DNA from: Streptomyces turgidiscabies Car8
GTDB lineage: Bacteria; Actinomycetota; Actinomycetes; Streptomycetales; Streptomycetaceae
Assembly (NCBI RefSeq): GCF_000331005.1
Contig: NZ_AEJB01000280.1
Span: forward strand, 1-36,474
Direction: 5' to 3'
DNA: 36,474 nt
Shown here: piece by piece, positions 1 through 8,342 of the stretch
How positions within the stretch are numbered: the first letter of the stretch is position 1
Layout: the number at the start of each line of letters is the position of its first letter
The notes under the pieces: model-generated
What the model was told of the DNA's origin: nothing
Seen by the model: the letters and a program-made list of their open reading frames with translations, nothing else
Database searches by the model: none
Translations under genes and position numbers: made by a program

Positions 1-2089
1 CCTTGGGGACCGGGCTGCCCTTCAGTACGTCCGTCAGGTCGGCCGGGGCCGTGACCCGCGCCGGCTCCCAGCTCCAGTTGTGGACGATGTGCACGCGCCG
101 CCCGTCCTCGGCCGTACCGGTGGTCGCCGTGACCGAGGCCGGGAGGTCGCCCCAGACACTGCGGGCGGTGGGGGTCAGCCAGGAGGCCAGCTCCCGGGCG
201 AGGTCGCGGCCCGGCACCGTCCCGACGTACGTCACCTGGCCCGCGCCGTGACGGCGGGTGGTGACCGCCGGCCAGCGGCCGAAGTGCGGGTGGTCGTACG
301 TCACCAGCGGCTCGGCGTCGGTCACGGTGAGGCCGTCGGCCCAGTGCACCGCCTTCGCGCCTTCGGGGAGTCGCAGGGGGCCGCCCGGCACGCCACGCAC
401 CGGGATCTCCTGGGTCAGGTTGCTGTACTCGTCGTAGCTGACACCCGCCGCGTCCACCAGGCGTCCGGGGGCGAGTTCGTGGCGGGCCCGGGCCTCGTGG
501 TCGGCGTACGCCGTGCGCGGGCCGAGGACCAGGTGGCCGCCGGCATGGGCGTACGCGGCGAACCAGTCGAGGGTCGTGTCGTCGACGACGTACAGCGCCG
601 GGACGACCAGGACCGGGTGACGGGTCACCGCCTCCTCGGGAGTCAGTCCGTCCCGTTCGCCGCGCGGGTCGTGCAGCTGACGGGCGTGGATGATCCGGAC
701 CTGGCGGCCGGCGTCGAAGGCGCCCCGGTAGAACGGGTCGAAGATCCGGTGGTAGGCGGTGTCGTCAGGGCCGCCGTCGCCCGTCGCGATCGGCGGGTAC
801 TTCTGCATCAGCCACTTGCTTGGCGTCGAGTAGACCATCGTGATGTCGGCGTCCGGTTCGAGACCGGCGACCAGCGAGCCCGCCGCGTCCAACTCGGCGC
901 CGAGCCGGGCCAGTTCGGCGTACGTCCGGCCGGGCACGCCGCTGTGCGGGAGGACGCCGCCCCAGTACGTCTCGGCGCCGAAGTGCAGGGTGTGCCAGTG
1001 CCAGTACTCGATCATCCTGGCCCCGCGCCCCACCAGTGCCCAGGCGGCCTGGCGCCACTGGCCGTCGTAGGCGGGGCGGTTGTGCCACGGCTCGCCGATG
1101 GACGAGGCGTTCGTCTCCGTGACCAGGAAGGGGGCCTGCTTGGAGGAGAACATCCAGTCGGCGGTCTGGTAGAGGGCCCAGACACCCGTGGTCTTCCAGT
1201 GCTGGGCGTACGCGTCCGGCGTGAGGTCGGGCAGCGCGAGGCCGTCCTGCATGGCGTAGTACGGGTTGCCCGACGAGATGTCGAGCGGCACGCTGAGTTC
1301 CTCGTCCTCCACGGCCCGGCGGGTGTACGAGATGCAGGTGGTGACGAACTGCTCCGGGTTCGCGTACTCCCGGACGATGTCGGCCTGCCAGCCGATGAAC
1401 TCGGTGACCTGCCGGGCCTGGAACTCCCGCCAGGCGACGTCGTACTGGGGCTGGAAGTTACCGTCGGGGGTCCACAGGTCGGCCCATGTCGACAGGCGGT
1501 GCGACCAGTAGACGAGGCCCCACTCGCGGTTCAGGGTCTCGACGTCCCCGTACTTCGCCCGGAGATGGTCGACGAAGCGCTCGAACACGCCCCGGTTGTG
1601 GAGGAGCTCGTTGCCGGGCTCGTTGTCCACCTGGAAACCGATGACCGCCGGGTGGTCGGCGTACCGGGCGATGATCTTCCGGATCACCCGCTCGGCGTGG
1701 AACCGGAACGCGGGGTGCGTGAAGTCGACCTCCTGCCGGGCGCCCCAGCCGATCCGCTCCCCGGTGGCCCGCTCGCCGGTGATCTCCGGGTACTGGCGGG
1801 CCAGCCACGGCGGCACGGCGTAGGTCGGGGTGCCGAGGACCACTGCGATACCGCGCTCATGGGCGCCGTCGAGCACCGGCTCCAGCCAGTCCAGGTCGAA
1901 GCTGCCGTTCTCCGGCTCCCAGGTCGACCAGACCGACTCGCCGACCCGGATCACGCTGAAACGGGCGTCGGCCATCAGGTCGAGGTCGGTCTTGAGCTGT
2001 TCGCCGGGACGGTGCTCGCGGCCGTGCGTGGGCGCGTATTCGTGGTAGTACGCGGCGCCGAAGAGGACGCGGGCGGGCAGGACCGCCAT
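1..2089 (-). CDS. GH42 beta-galactosidase (3' end off window)
   Basis: Hydrolyses terminal beta-D-galactosides (some GH42 members take alpha-L-arabinopyranosides) by a retaining mechanism. No signal peptide is seen, so it should be cytosolic. The 696 codons present begin MAVLPARVLFGAAYYHEYAP. The acid/base motif VDNEPGN places Glu157, and the nucleophile motif LVTETNASS places Glu325, both in the (beta/alpha)8 barrel. The trimerisation and C-terminal beta domains follow. GH42 enzymes usually have 660-700 residues, so only the last few residues are missing. The ATG at 2089 is preceded by GGAGG with good spacing. It is the last gene of a LacI / binding protein / two-permease operon, 58 bases after the permease, which fits cleavage of imported oligosaccharides inside the cell. 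Seen: motifs and context. Inferred: the natural substrate. Confidence 0.93.
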   Translation of the reverse strand, partial: MAVLPARVLFGAAYYHEYAPTHGREHRPGEQLKTDLDLMADARFSVIRVGESVWSTWEPENGSFDLDWLEPVLDGAHERGIAVVLGTPTYAVPPWLARQYPEITGERATGERIGWGARQEVDFTHPAFRFHAERVIRKIIARYADHPAVIGFQVDNEPGNELLHNRGVFERFVDHLRAKYGDVETLNREWGLVYWSHRLSTWADLWTPDGNFQPQYDVAWREFQARQVTEFIGWQADIVREYANPEQFVTTCISYTRRAVEDEELSVPLDISSGNPYYAMQDGLALPDLTPDAYAQHWKTTGVWALYQTADWMFSSKQAPFLVTETNASSIGEPWHNRPAYDGQWRQAAWALVGRGARMIEYWHWHTLHFGAETYWGGVLPHSGVPGRTYAELARLGAELDAAGSLVAGLEPDADITMVYSTPSKWLMQKYPPIATGDGGPDDTAYHRIFDPFYRGAFDAGRQVRIIHARQLHDPRGERDGLTPEEAVTRHPVLVVPALYVVDDTTLDWFAAYAHAGGHLVLGPRTAYADHEARARHELAPGRLVDAAGVSYDEYSNLTQEIPVRGVPGGPLRLPEGAKAVHWADGLTVTDAEPLVTYDHPHFGRWPAVTTRRHGAGQVTYVGTVPGRDLARELASWLTPTARSVWGDLPASVTATTGTAEDGRRVHIVHNWSWEPARVTAPADLTDVLKGSPVPK

Positions 2090-2147
2090 GAAGTCAACCT
2101 CCAGTGGGGGAAGGGGAGTTGGGTAACGCGTGCGGCTGGGTCGGGAG

Positions 2148-3086
2148 TTACTGCTTGACGCCGCCGGTGGCCAGGCCGCTCTGCCAGTACCGCTGGAGCA
2201 TCAGGAAGGCCACGACGAGCGGGATCACCGAGATCATCGACCCGGTCACGACCAGCGCGAGCATGTCGCTGCTGGCGCCCGCCCCGCCGTTCTGCGCCTG
2301 GGCGGCCCAGGAGGAGAGCCCGACCGTGATCGGGTACAGGTCCGGGTCGTTGAGCATGATCAGCGGCAGGAAGTAGTTGTTCCAGGTCGCCACCAGCGTG
2401 AACAGCAGCACGGTGACCAAGCCCGGTGCCAGCAGCCGCAGCACGATCTGGCAGAAGATCCGGAACTCCCCGGCCCCGTCCATCCGGGCGGCTTCGAGGA
2501 TGCTGTCGGGCACCGCGTCCTGGGCGTACACCCGCATGAGGTACAGCCCGAAGGGGCTCACCAGCGAGGGCAGGATGATCGCCCACGGGGTGTTCACCAG
2601 GCCCACCTTGGCGAACAGCAGGTACGTCGGGATGGCCAGGGCCGTCGCCGGCACCATGACCGCGCCGAGTACGAGGTTGAAGGCGGCGCCGTTCCCGCGG
2701 AACCGGAACTTGGCGAACCCGTATCCCGCCGCTGCCGCCAGGACCGCGGCGCCGACGGCGCTGACACCGGCGTACAGCACGGTGTTGAGCAGCCAGTGGG
2801 CGAAGACGCCGTCATCCTGGGTGAAGGTCAGGCGGATGTTCGTCAGCAGCTGCGGTGCGTCGGAGAACCACAGGCCGAAGGTGTTGATCAGGTCCCGTGT
2901 GCTCTTCGTGGAGGCGATCAGCAGCCAGAGGAGCGGGAGGAGGAAGTAGGCGAGTACCGCCAGCATGGCGATCGTGAGGGGCGTGCTGGTGCGGCGGCCC
3001 GGCCGGCGGCGCCGCTGCCCGGCTGCTTCGGGCGCCTTGCCGGCGGCGACAACCACGCTGTCGGCAGGGGGAGTTGTGGTGGTCAC
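2148..3086 (-). CDS. Carbohydrate ABC transporter permease (MalG type)
   Basis: Inner-membrane subunit of a CUT1-family sugar importer, 312 residues. After a basic, proline-rich N-terminus come six predicted membrane segments, the first at about residues 36-55. The cytoplasmic EAA loop (EAARMDGAGEFRIF...PG) docks the ATPase. The GTG start at 3086 overlaps the stop of the upstream permease by four bases (GTGA), indicating translational coupling. This also excludes a longer reading frame that runs back into the neighbouring gene. It pairs with the MalF-type permease and the binding protein upstream. No ATPase is present in the operon; Streptomyces CUT1 importers generally share MsiK encoded elsewhere. 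Confidence 0.93.
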   Translation of the reverse strand: MTTTTPPADSVVVAAGKAPEAAGQRRRRPGRRTSTPLTIAMLAVLAYFLLPLLWLLIASTKSTRDLINTFGLWFSDAPQLLTNIRLTFTQDDGVFAHWLLNTVLYAGVSAVGAAVLAAAAGYGFAKFRFRGNGAAFNLVLGAVMVPATALAIPTYLLFAKVGLVNTPWAIILPSLVSPFGLYLMRVYAQDAVPDSILEAARMDGAGEFRIFCQIVLRLLAPGLVTVLLFTLVATWNNYFLPLIMLNDPDLYPITVGLSSWAAQAQNGGAGASSDMLALVVTGSMISVIPLVVAFLMLQRYWQSGLATGGVKQ

Positions 3087-3964
3087 GCGGGCCTCCTGCG
3101 GTTCGCGGTGAGCAGGAAGGCGTACGAGATGATCACGATCAGCAGGCCGAGGAGGAAGGAGACGGCTGCCGCGTAGTTGATCTGCTGGCTGGTGAAGGCG
3201 AGCGTGTAGGCGTAGAGGTTGGCGGTGTACGAGCTGTCGATAACGTCCGGGACGATCTTCATCAGCAGGTTGGGCTCGTTGAAGAGCTGGAAGCTGCCGA
3301 TCACCGAGAACAGCAGGGTGAGCGTCAACGCGGGCCGCAGCGCCGGGAGTTTGATGGACCAGGCGATCCGCCAGGCCCCCGCTCCGTCCAGCGCGGCGGC
3401 CTCGTACAGGTCGTGCGGAATGGTCCGCAGGGCCGCGTACAGGATGATCATGTTGTAGCCGACGAACTCCCAGGTCACGATGTTCGCCAGGCTGCCGAGC
3501 ATCCAGCTGTCGGTCAGGAAGTGCGGGGCGGGCAGGCTCAGCTTCTCGCTGAGCTGGGCGAACGGGCCGAAGTCCGGGCCGTAGAGGTAGCCCCACATCA
3601 GGGTGGCGACCACGCTCGGGACGGCGTACGGCACGAAGATGCCCAGCCGGATCACCCGGGACAGCCGCAGCAGGCCGCTGTCCAGGGCGAGGGCGAAGAG
3701 CAGGGCCAGCAGCAGCATCAGCGGGACCTGGATCACGAAGAAGGTCGCCACCCGGATCACCCCCTCACGGAGCTGGGGGTCCTTGAGGGCCGTGACGTAG
3801 TTGTCCAGGCCGACGAACGACGTGCCGCCGACCAACTTCTCCTGGAACAGGCTCAGATAGGCCGCGTAGCCGAGCGGAGCGAGGAACAGGAGAAGGAACA
3901 GAACCATGAAGGGGGCGATGAACAGCGGGCCCGCCGACCGGGGCCGCGCGAGGTGCTTGGCCAT
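3083..3964 (-). CDS. Carbohydrate ABC transporter permease (MalF/UgpA type)
   Basis: First membrane subunit of the CUT1 sugar importer, 293 residues. It has six predicted membrane helices, starting with a strong one at about residues 13-35. The EAA loop reads EAAALDGAGAWRIAWSIKLP, the usual coupling-helix signature. It starts one base after the binding-protein stop and overlaps the next permease by four bases, so the three transporter genes are a tightly packed operon. It should form a heterodimer with the product of 2148-3086. Substrate is inferred as a beta-galactoside from the GH42 gene downstream; sequence alone does not fix it. Confidence 0.93.
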   Translation of the reverse strand: MAKHLARPRSAGPLFIAPFMVLFLLLFLAPLGYAAYLSLFQEKLVGGTSFVGLDNYVTALKDPQLREGVIRVATFFVIQVPLMLLLALLFALALDSGLLRLSRVIRLGIFVPYAVPSVVATLMWGYLYGPDFGPFAQLSEKLSLPAPHFLTDSWMLGSLANIVTWEFVGYNMIILYAALRTIPHDLYEAAALDGAGAWRIAWSIKLPALRPALTLTLLFSVIGSFQLFNEPNLLMKIVPDVIDSSYTANLYAYTLAFTSQQINYAAAVSFLLGLLIVIISYAFLLTANRRRPA

Positions 3965-3965
3965 G

Positions 3966-5354
3966 TCAGGGGGCCGCCTTCACGGTGAAGCCCTGGCTCT
4001 TGGCGAACGTGGTGATCCGCGTCTGCCAGCCCCCGAGCGCGGCGACCGTGTCCGTCTTTCTGGCCAGCGAACGGCCGACGGTCTCCGTCCAGTCGGTGGC
4101 CACCTGGTCGAGGAACGGCGGCCACTGGAAGGACGGGTTGACCTGCTCGCTGATGCCCGCGAAGACCTCGTTGACCTTCTGGCCGCCGTAGAAGGCGGGC
4201 GTGTCACCGATGAAGCTCGCGTCCGCAAGCAGGGCCTTGGTGGCGGGGAAGAAGAACTGCTTCGTCGCGAACATCTTCGCGCTCTCGGGGTCGCTGTTGA
4301 GGAACTTGGCGAACTCGGCCGCCGCGATCGGGTTCTTGGTGGACCGGATCACCGCGGTCGTCGAACCGCCCCAGTTGCCCGCGCTCGGCTTGGACGCGTC
4401 CCACTGCGGCATCGGCGCCGCCCGCCACTTGCCGGAGGTGTCCTTGGCCGACCCGGAGAGGAACGCCGGACCCCAGGCCCCGGTCATCCAGGTGGCGTAC
4501 TTGCCCTTGTTGAGCGCCGCGTACCAGGAGTCCGTGAAGTCCGGCTCCACACCGATGACACCCTCCTGCGCGAGCCCGCCCCAGAACGCGCCGAGCTTCT
4601 TGGAGACCGCGTCGTCGACACTGACCGTGATGTCGCTCTTGCCCGAGGTGACGTAGGGCTTGGCGCCCGCCTGCCAGAGCATGCCGTGCCAGGCGGCGAC
4701 CTGGTTCGCGGCGAGGTTGGTCAGGTAGACGTCCGGGTCGGCCTTGTGCAGCTTGCGCGCGGCCTCGGCGAACTCGTCCCAGGTCTCGGGGACTTCGATG
4801 CCGTGCTTGTCGAAGATGTCCTTGCGGTACAGCATGCCCATCGGGCCGGTGTCCTGCGGGATCGCCCAGAGCTCGCCGTTGCTGCCACTGACCTGGCCCC
4901 AGGTCCAGTCCACGAACTGCGACTTGAGAGCGGAGGCGCCGTACGGCCGCAGGTCGAGGAGGCTGTCGGTGATCGTGAAGGTCGGGATGGCCTGGTACTC
5001 GATCTGCACCATGTCCGGGGCGCCGCTGCCGGCCTTCAGAGCCGTACGCAGCTTGGTGTACTCCGGGACGCCCTGACCGGCGTTGACGGCCTTGACCTTG
5101 ATCGCCGGGTACTTCTTCTCGAAGAGGGCTATCTCCTGGTCGATGTTCGGGACCCACGTCCAGAACGTCAGCTCGGTCGGCGTCTTCATCGCCTTGTCGA
5201 TGTCGGCCTGGCTGACCGGCTTCGACGAGGTCGAGCCGCCGTCGGAGCCGCCCCCGCCGCAGGCGGTCAGGGCCGCGCCGAGCGAGGCGGCGCCGGCCGC
5301 GGTGAGGAGGAGACGACGGCTGATGGCAGAAGAGGAGGCGATGTTCTTGCGCAT
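3966..5354 (-). CDS. Sugar ABC transporter substrate-binding lipoprotein
   Basis: Extracellular solute-binding protein of the MalE/UgpB class, 462 residues, capturing the sugar for the two permeases downstream. The N-terminus carries both a twin-arginine motif (SRRLLLTAAG) and a lipobox (LTAC, lipidated Cys32), followed by a Gly/Ser linker. It is therefore likely exported by Tat and anchored by a lipid. The mature part has the typical pattern of this fold, including TELTFWTWVPN near the start and aromatic-rich ligand-site segments (TDSWYAALNKGKYATWMTGA). The ATG at 5354 is preceded by CGGAG. It lies 126 bases downstream of the LacI gene and one base from the permease gene. Ligand inferred from the GH42 neighbour. 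Confidence 0.94.
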   Translation of the reverse strand: MRKNIASSSAISRRLLLTAAGAASLGAALTACGGGGSDGGSTSSKPVSQADIDKAMKTPTELTFWTWVPNIDQEIALFEKKYPAIKVKAVNAGQGVPEYTKLRTALKAGSGAPDMVQIEYQAIPTFTITDSLLDLRPYGASALKSQFVDWTWGQVSGSNGELWAIPQDTGPMGMLYRKDIFDKHGIEVPETWDEFAEAARKLHKADPDVYLTNLAANQVAAWHGMLWQAGAKPYVTSGKSDITVSVDDAVSKKLGAFWGGLAQEGVIGVEPDFTDSWYAALNKGKYATWMTGAWGPAFLSGSAKDTSGKWRAAPMPQWDASKPSAGNWGGSTTAVIRSTKNPIAAAEFAKFLNSDPESAKMFATKQFFFPATKALLADASFIGDTPAFYGGQKVNEVFAGISEQVNPSFQWPPFLDQVATDWTETVGRSLARKTDTVAALGGWQTRITTFAKSQGFTVKAAP

Positions 5355-5390
5355 GGTGAACTCCGGCCGGGGCGAAGGGAGTGGAGAGAA

Positions 5391-5440
5391 GGAAGGGCAG
5401 AGAGGCAGAGAGGCAGAGAGGCGGAGAGAGAAAAAGGGGA
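5391..5440. repeat. Polypurine/polypyrimidine tract with short direct repeats
   Basis: The gap between the LacI gene and the binding-protein gene holds a run of nearly pure purines on the plus strand. It contains three or more direct copies of an AGAGGCAG-like 8-mer from about 5399. On the transcribed strand it is a long CU-rich leader just upstream of the binding-protein ribosome site. It could be a slippage-prone spacer or influence mRNA structure. No clear promoter was recognised in it. Confidence 0.55.
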
Positions 5441-5480
5441 GGGGCCGCAGGTGGGGCTGACCGGCCTTTGGGCGGTGCGG

Positions 5481-6524
5481 CTACCGGTGGGGCGGGGGTG
5501 CGGTGGAGGACCGTACGACGAGGTCGACCGGTGGGTCGCTCGGCGGCAGGGGGTCCGCGTCCGGGTTCTCGATGGCGTGCAGGAGCCGTTTGAGGCCTTC
5601 CTGCGCCACGGCGTCGAAGGGCTGACGCACGGTGGTGAGCGGCGGTGTGACGTACGCGGCGACCGGGATGTCGTCGAACCCGACCACGCTGACGTCGTCC
5701 GGCACCCGCCGGCCGGCCTCCGTCAGGGCCCGGATCAGCCCGATGGCCATGTCGTCGTTGGCGGCGAACACGGCGGTCACCGAGGGATCGGCGGCGAGTC
5801 GACGACCCGCCGTGTATCCCGAGGCGGCCGACCAGTCGCCCACGACGACGGGCGGCTCGGGCGCTCCATGCGCCGCGAGGGCGGCCCGCCAGGCGGTGAG
5901 CCGGTCCCTGGCCGCGTACCAGCGGGGTGGACCCGAGAGGTGATGCACCGTCATATGGCCGAGATCCAGGAGGTGTTGGGTCGCGGCCCGGGTCAGCAGG
6001 TCCGCACCGCCGCCCGAGGTGACCGGGCGGGAGGTGGCGAAGGGGGTCGGTGCACCGATGACCAGAACCGGCACGTCGACGGACAGTCCCGCCGCGCTCG
6101 TACCCTCGTCGATCGGCTCGGAGACGACGATGCCGTCCACTCCCTGTTCGAGGAGTGAGCCGACGGCGCCGGCGACGCCCGCGGGGTCGCCCTCCACTGT
6201 GTTGACGACCCGCAGCGCGTACCCGGTGTCCCGGACGGCGCGCTCGATACCCATGAGCAGTGAGGCGGGCCCGTACAGGGCGGTGCCCAGCGTCACCACG
6301 CCGATGGATCTGGTCCGCCCGGAGGCGAGTGCCCGGGCGGCGTTGTTCATCCGGTAGCCGAGGTCCTCGGCGGCCTGGAGAACACGGCGCCGTACGTCCT
6401 CGGAGACGTAGGGCTCGCTGTTGAAGACCCTGGACACGGTCTTCTGAGAGACCCCCGCGAGACGCGCCACGTCGACACTGCGGGGTGTCGACGAGGTCGC
6501 GCCCCGTCCTGTCTGTCGTGTCAC
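5481..6524 (-). CDS. LacI-family transcriptional regulator (first beta-galactoside locus)
   Basis: Sugar-responsive repressor, 347 residues. The helix-turn-helix is at about residues 17-36 (VDVARLAGVSQKTVSRVFNS), then the hinge (AARALASGRTRSIG) and a periplasmic-binding-protein-like sensor domain. This ends with the family pattern VSVVGFDDIPVAAYVTPPLT and a Pro/Ser tail. It is the first gene of a minus-strand set leading into the ABC transporter and GH42 genes. It probably controls them and itself through the tandem palindromes at 6613-6654, about 90 bases upstream of its start. Effector (galactose, lactose or a galacto-oligosaccharide) is inference. Confidence 0.93.
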   Translation of the reverse strand: MTRQTGRGATSSTPRSVDVARLAGVSQKTVSRVFNSEPYVSEDVRRRVLQAAEDLGYRMNNAARALASGRTRSIGVVTLGTALYGPASLLMGIERAVRDTGYALRVVNTVEGDPAGVAGAVGSLLEQGVDGIVVSEPIDEGTSAAGLSVDVPVLVIGAPTPFATSRPVTSGGGADLLTRAATQHLLDLGHMTVHHLSGPPRWYAARDRLTAWRAALAAHGAPEPPVVVGDWSAASGYTAGRRLAADPSVTAVFAANDDMAIGLIRALTEAGRRVPDDVSVVGFDDIPVAAYVTPPLTTVRQPFDAVAQEGLKRLLHAIENPDADPLPPSDPPVDLVVRSSTAPPPHR

Positions 6525-6817
6525 GGTGACTCCCGGTGGTCGGCGCCCACGGTGCCGGAGGATGGCTGTGGCTGACCGTGGACCTGAGGTGGGACAGCGT
6601 CCGCCGACTTTCTGACTGCGCTGTCATGACTGCGCAGTCATATCTACGCAGTCGGGCGGAGCGCGTCAAGGGTTCGCGCGAAATCTCCTGGTAACTTTCG
6701 GGTCCGCACGGTGGCCCCGGGCGTTGGCCGACGGCCATGAATCCCCGGTCATCCGGGTAGCTACCGGGTTTGACGCGCGTCCCGCGCCGTCCCGTGCCGT
6801 CGTCCGAGGAGCTGCCC
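6525..6817. other. Divergent intergenic region, LacI / M20 peptidase
   Basis: This 293-base region separates the minus-strand LacI gene from the plus-strand peptidase. It contains the operator array at 6613-6654 and a comparatively AT-richer stretch to about 6710. The peptidase ribosome site GAGGAG lies at 6806-6811. No further gene is apparent. Confidence 0.6.
6613..6654. promoter_or_regulatory. Three tandem 14-bp LacI-type operators
   Basis: Three 14-mers lie head to tail with an exact 14-base period. 6613-6626 reads TGACTGCGCTGTCA (one pair off perfect). 6627-6640 reads TGACTGCGCAGTCA (perfect palindrome). 6641-6654 reads TATCTACGCAGTCG (10 of 14 matches). Each is centred on CpG, as LacI-family operators usually are. 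They sit upstream of the LacI gene that ends at 6524 on the opposite side of the M20 peptidase start. This fits autoregulation of the LacI-ABC-GH42 operon, possibly also affecting the divergent peptidase gene. Confidence 0.8.
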
Positions 6818-7972
6818 GTGTCACCGCACGACATCGAGTCCCTGGCCCGTACCGCCCTGCCCGAGATGATCGACGACCTGCGGACACTGGTCGAATGCGA
6901 GACCCCCAGCGACGACAAGGAACTGCTGACCGCCGGACTCGCCGCCATCGAGGACCTGGCGCTTCGGCGTCTCGGCCCGCCGGACGAGGCCGTGCGCCAC
7001 GACGGCGGCGAACACGGAGACGTCCTGGAACTCCTCTACCGGGGCACCTCCGGGACGACGGTGCTGCTGCTCGCCCACTACGACACCGTGTGGCCGGCCG
7101 GCACCCTCACCGAGTGGCCGTTCACCGTGACCGACGACGGCAGGGTGAGCGCGCCGGGCGCCTTCGACATGAAGTGCGGCCTGGTACAGGCCATGTGGGC
7201 GCTGCGGCTGCTGCGTGAACGGGATCTGCCGCGCCCCACGATCCGCCTGCTCCTCAACGGGGACGAGGAGATCGGCAGCCCCTTCTCCCGGCCCCACATC
7301 GAGCGGCTCAGCGAGCAGGTGGCGGCCACCCTGGTGTGCGAGCCGGCCGCGGGCACCGACGGCGACCTGAAGACGGCCCGCAAGGGCGTCGGCCTCTTCG
7401 AGGTGGCGGTGGAGGGGGTGGAGGCACACGCCGGCCTCGACCCGTACGGCGGCGCGAGCGCCGTGCACGCCCTCGCCGAACTGGTCATCCGCATAGCGCA
7501 CTTGGGCTCACGGGAGCGCGGTACGACGGTCAACGTGGGGGTGATCAGCGGCGGTACGGGACGCAACGTCATCGCCGGACACGCCCGTTGCGGTGTCGAC
7601 GTACGCATCGCCGACCCCGCCGAGGCGGCCCGCGTCGACACCGAACTGGCCGTCCTCACGGCCTCCGATCCCCGGGTACGGGTGTCCGTCTCCGGCGGCT
7701 GGAACCGCCCGGCGATGGTGCCGACGCCCGCCTCCCAACTCCTGCTCAAACAGGCGCAGTCGGTGGCCGCCGAGCTGGGCCTGACGATCCGTGAGACGAG
7801 TGTGGGCGGGGCGAGCGACGGCAACTTCGTCTCCGCGCTGCGACGCCCGGTGCTGGACGGTCTGGGGCCGGTGGGCGGGGGTGCGCACGCCCGGGACGAA
7901 CATGTGCTGCTGGCCCACGTTCCCGCCCGTACCGCGCTCCTCGCGGGGCTGCTGACGGCTCACGCGGAATAG
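6818..7972 (+). CDS. M20 family metallopeptidase (carboxypeptidase G2-like)
   Basis: Zinc-dependent exopeptidase or amidohydrolase of the M20A/CPG2 group, 384 residues, with no signal peptide. The metal and catalytic residues are all visible. AHYDTVWP gives His87 and the general-base helper Asp89. GAFDMKCG gives the bridging Asp117. NGDEEIGSP gives catalytic Glu150 and ligand Glu151. CEPA gives Glu175. A C-terminal histidine lies in GGGAHARDEHV. The central dimerisation lid lies around the KGVGLFEVAVEGVEAHAG motif. GTG 6818 is chosen because GAGGAG lies six bases upstream. The next gene follows 55 bases later on the same strand. The peptide or folate-type substrate cannot be told from sequence. 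Confidence 0.92.
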   Translation: MSPHDIESLARTALPEMIDDLRTLVECETPSDDKELLTAGLAAIEDLALRRLGPPDEAVRHDGGEHGDVLELLYRGTSGTTVLLLAHYDTVWPAGTLTEWPFTVTDDGRVSAPGAFDMKCGLVQAMWALRLLRERDLPRPTIRLLLNGDEEIGSPFSRPHIERLSEQVAATLVCEPAAGTDGDLKTARKGVGLFEVAVEGVEAHAGLDPYGGASAVHALAELVIRIAHLGSRERGTTVNVGVISGGTGRNVIAGHARCGVDVRIADPAEAARVDTELAVLTASDPRVRVSVSGGWNRPAMVPTPASQLLLKQAQSVAAELGLTIRETSVGGASDGNFVSALRRPVLDGLGPVGGGAHARDEHVLLAHVPARTALLAGLLTAHAE

Positions 7973-8027
7973 GCGGGCGCCCGCGTACGCTGGACATACG
8001 GTCGGCTCCAAGCGAACGGGGATCGGG

Positions 8028-8240
8028 ATGACGTACGAGGCGAAGACCGAAGCGAAGGTCGGGACGAACGTCGAGGCAGGGGCCCCGGAAGCCGCCGAGG
8101 CGGTCCGCCAGGCCCGCTTCGGGCAGCTGCCGGAGCGGATCCGCGTGGAGGACATGGTGGCCGCGCAGCCGGCGTCCGTGCCGGACCCGGCGAAGGGCGC
8201 GTACAACGAGGACGAGTGGCTGGTCCGCTACTGCCTGTGA
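8028..8240 (+). CDS. Conserved small protein, function unknown
   Basis: A 70-residue soluble protein with no membrane segment or signal. The N-terminal third is low-complexity (Lys/Glu/Ala-rich). The rest is more structured: ARFGQLPERIRVEDMV, then a PDPAKGAYNEDEWLVRYCL ending with a single Cys at the penultimate position. From general recollection, short actinobacterial proteins with this ending occur, but no function is assigned. It begins 55 bases after the M20 peptidase gene and is followed by a strong hairpin terminator. It may share that transcript. Confidence 0.75.
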   Translation: MTYEAKTEAKVGTNVEAGAPEAAEAVRQARFGQLPERIRVEDMVAAQPASVPDPAKGAYNEDEWLVRYCL

Positions 8241-8282
8241 GCGGAACCCCTGTGAGCGGAAGTCGCGTTCGGCAGACGTGGG

Positions 8283-8319
8283 CGGGCGGGCCCCCGGAGT
8301 GATTCCGGTGGCCCGCCCG
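8283..8319. terminator. Strong bidirectional hairpin terminator
   Basis: The arms CGGGCGGGCC (8283-8292) and GGCCCGCCCG (8310-8319) pair perfectly. They are extended inward, after one mismatch, by CCGGA/TCCGG around a five-base loop. It lies between the converging small-protein gene and the GT39 gene and can serve both. There is no clear U-tract, as is common in Streptomyces. Confidence 0.85.
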
Positions 8320-8342
8320 TCGGGACGTGCGGAGCAGGTCTG

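Noticed and set aside
80..2158. Long plus-strand open frame opposite the GH42 gene
   Set aside because: It is Arg/Val/Gly/Asp-rich with no recognisable fold and mirrors the GH42 codons, whose catalytic motifs are clear.
3906..6158. Plus-strand open frame of 750 codons across the transporter and LacI genes
   Set aside because: It crosses several real genes and their boundaries; its composition is that of an antisense frame in high-GC DNA.
4204..6948. Minus-strand open frame of 914 codons
   Set aside because: It runs through the LacI gene, the operator region and part of the binding protein in a wrong frame, with Arg-rich content.
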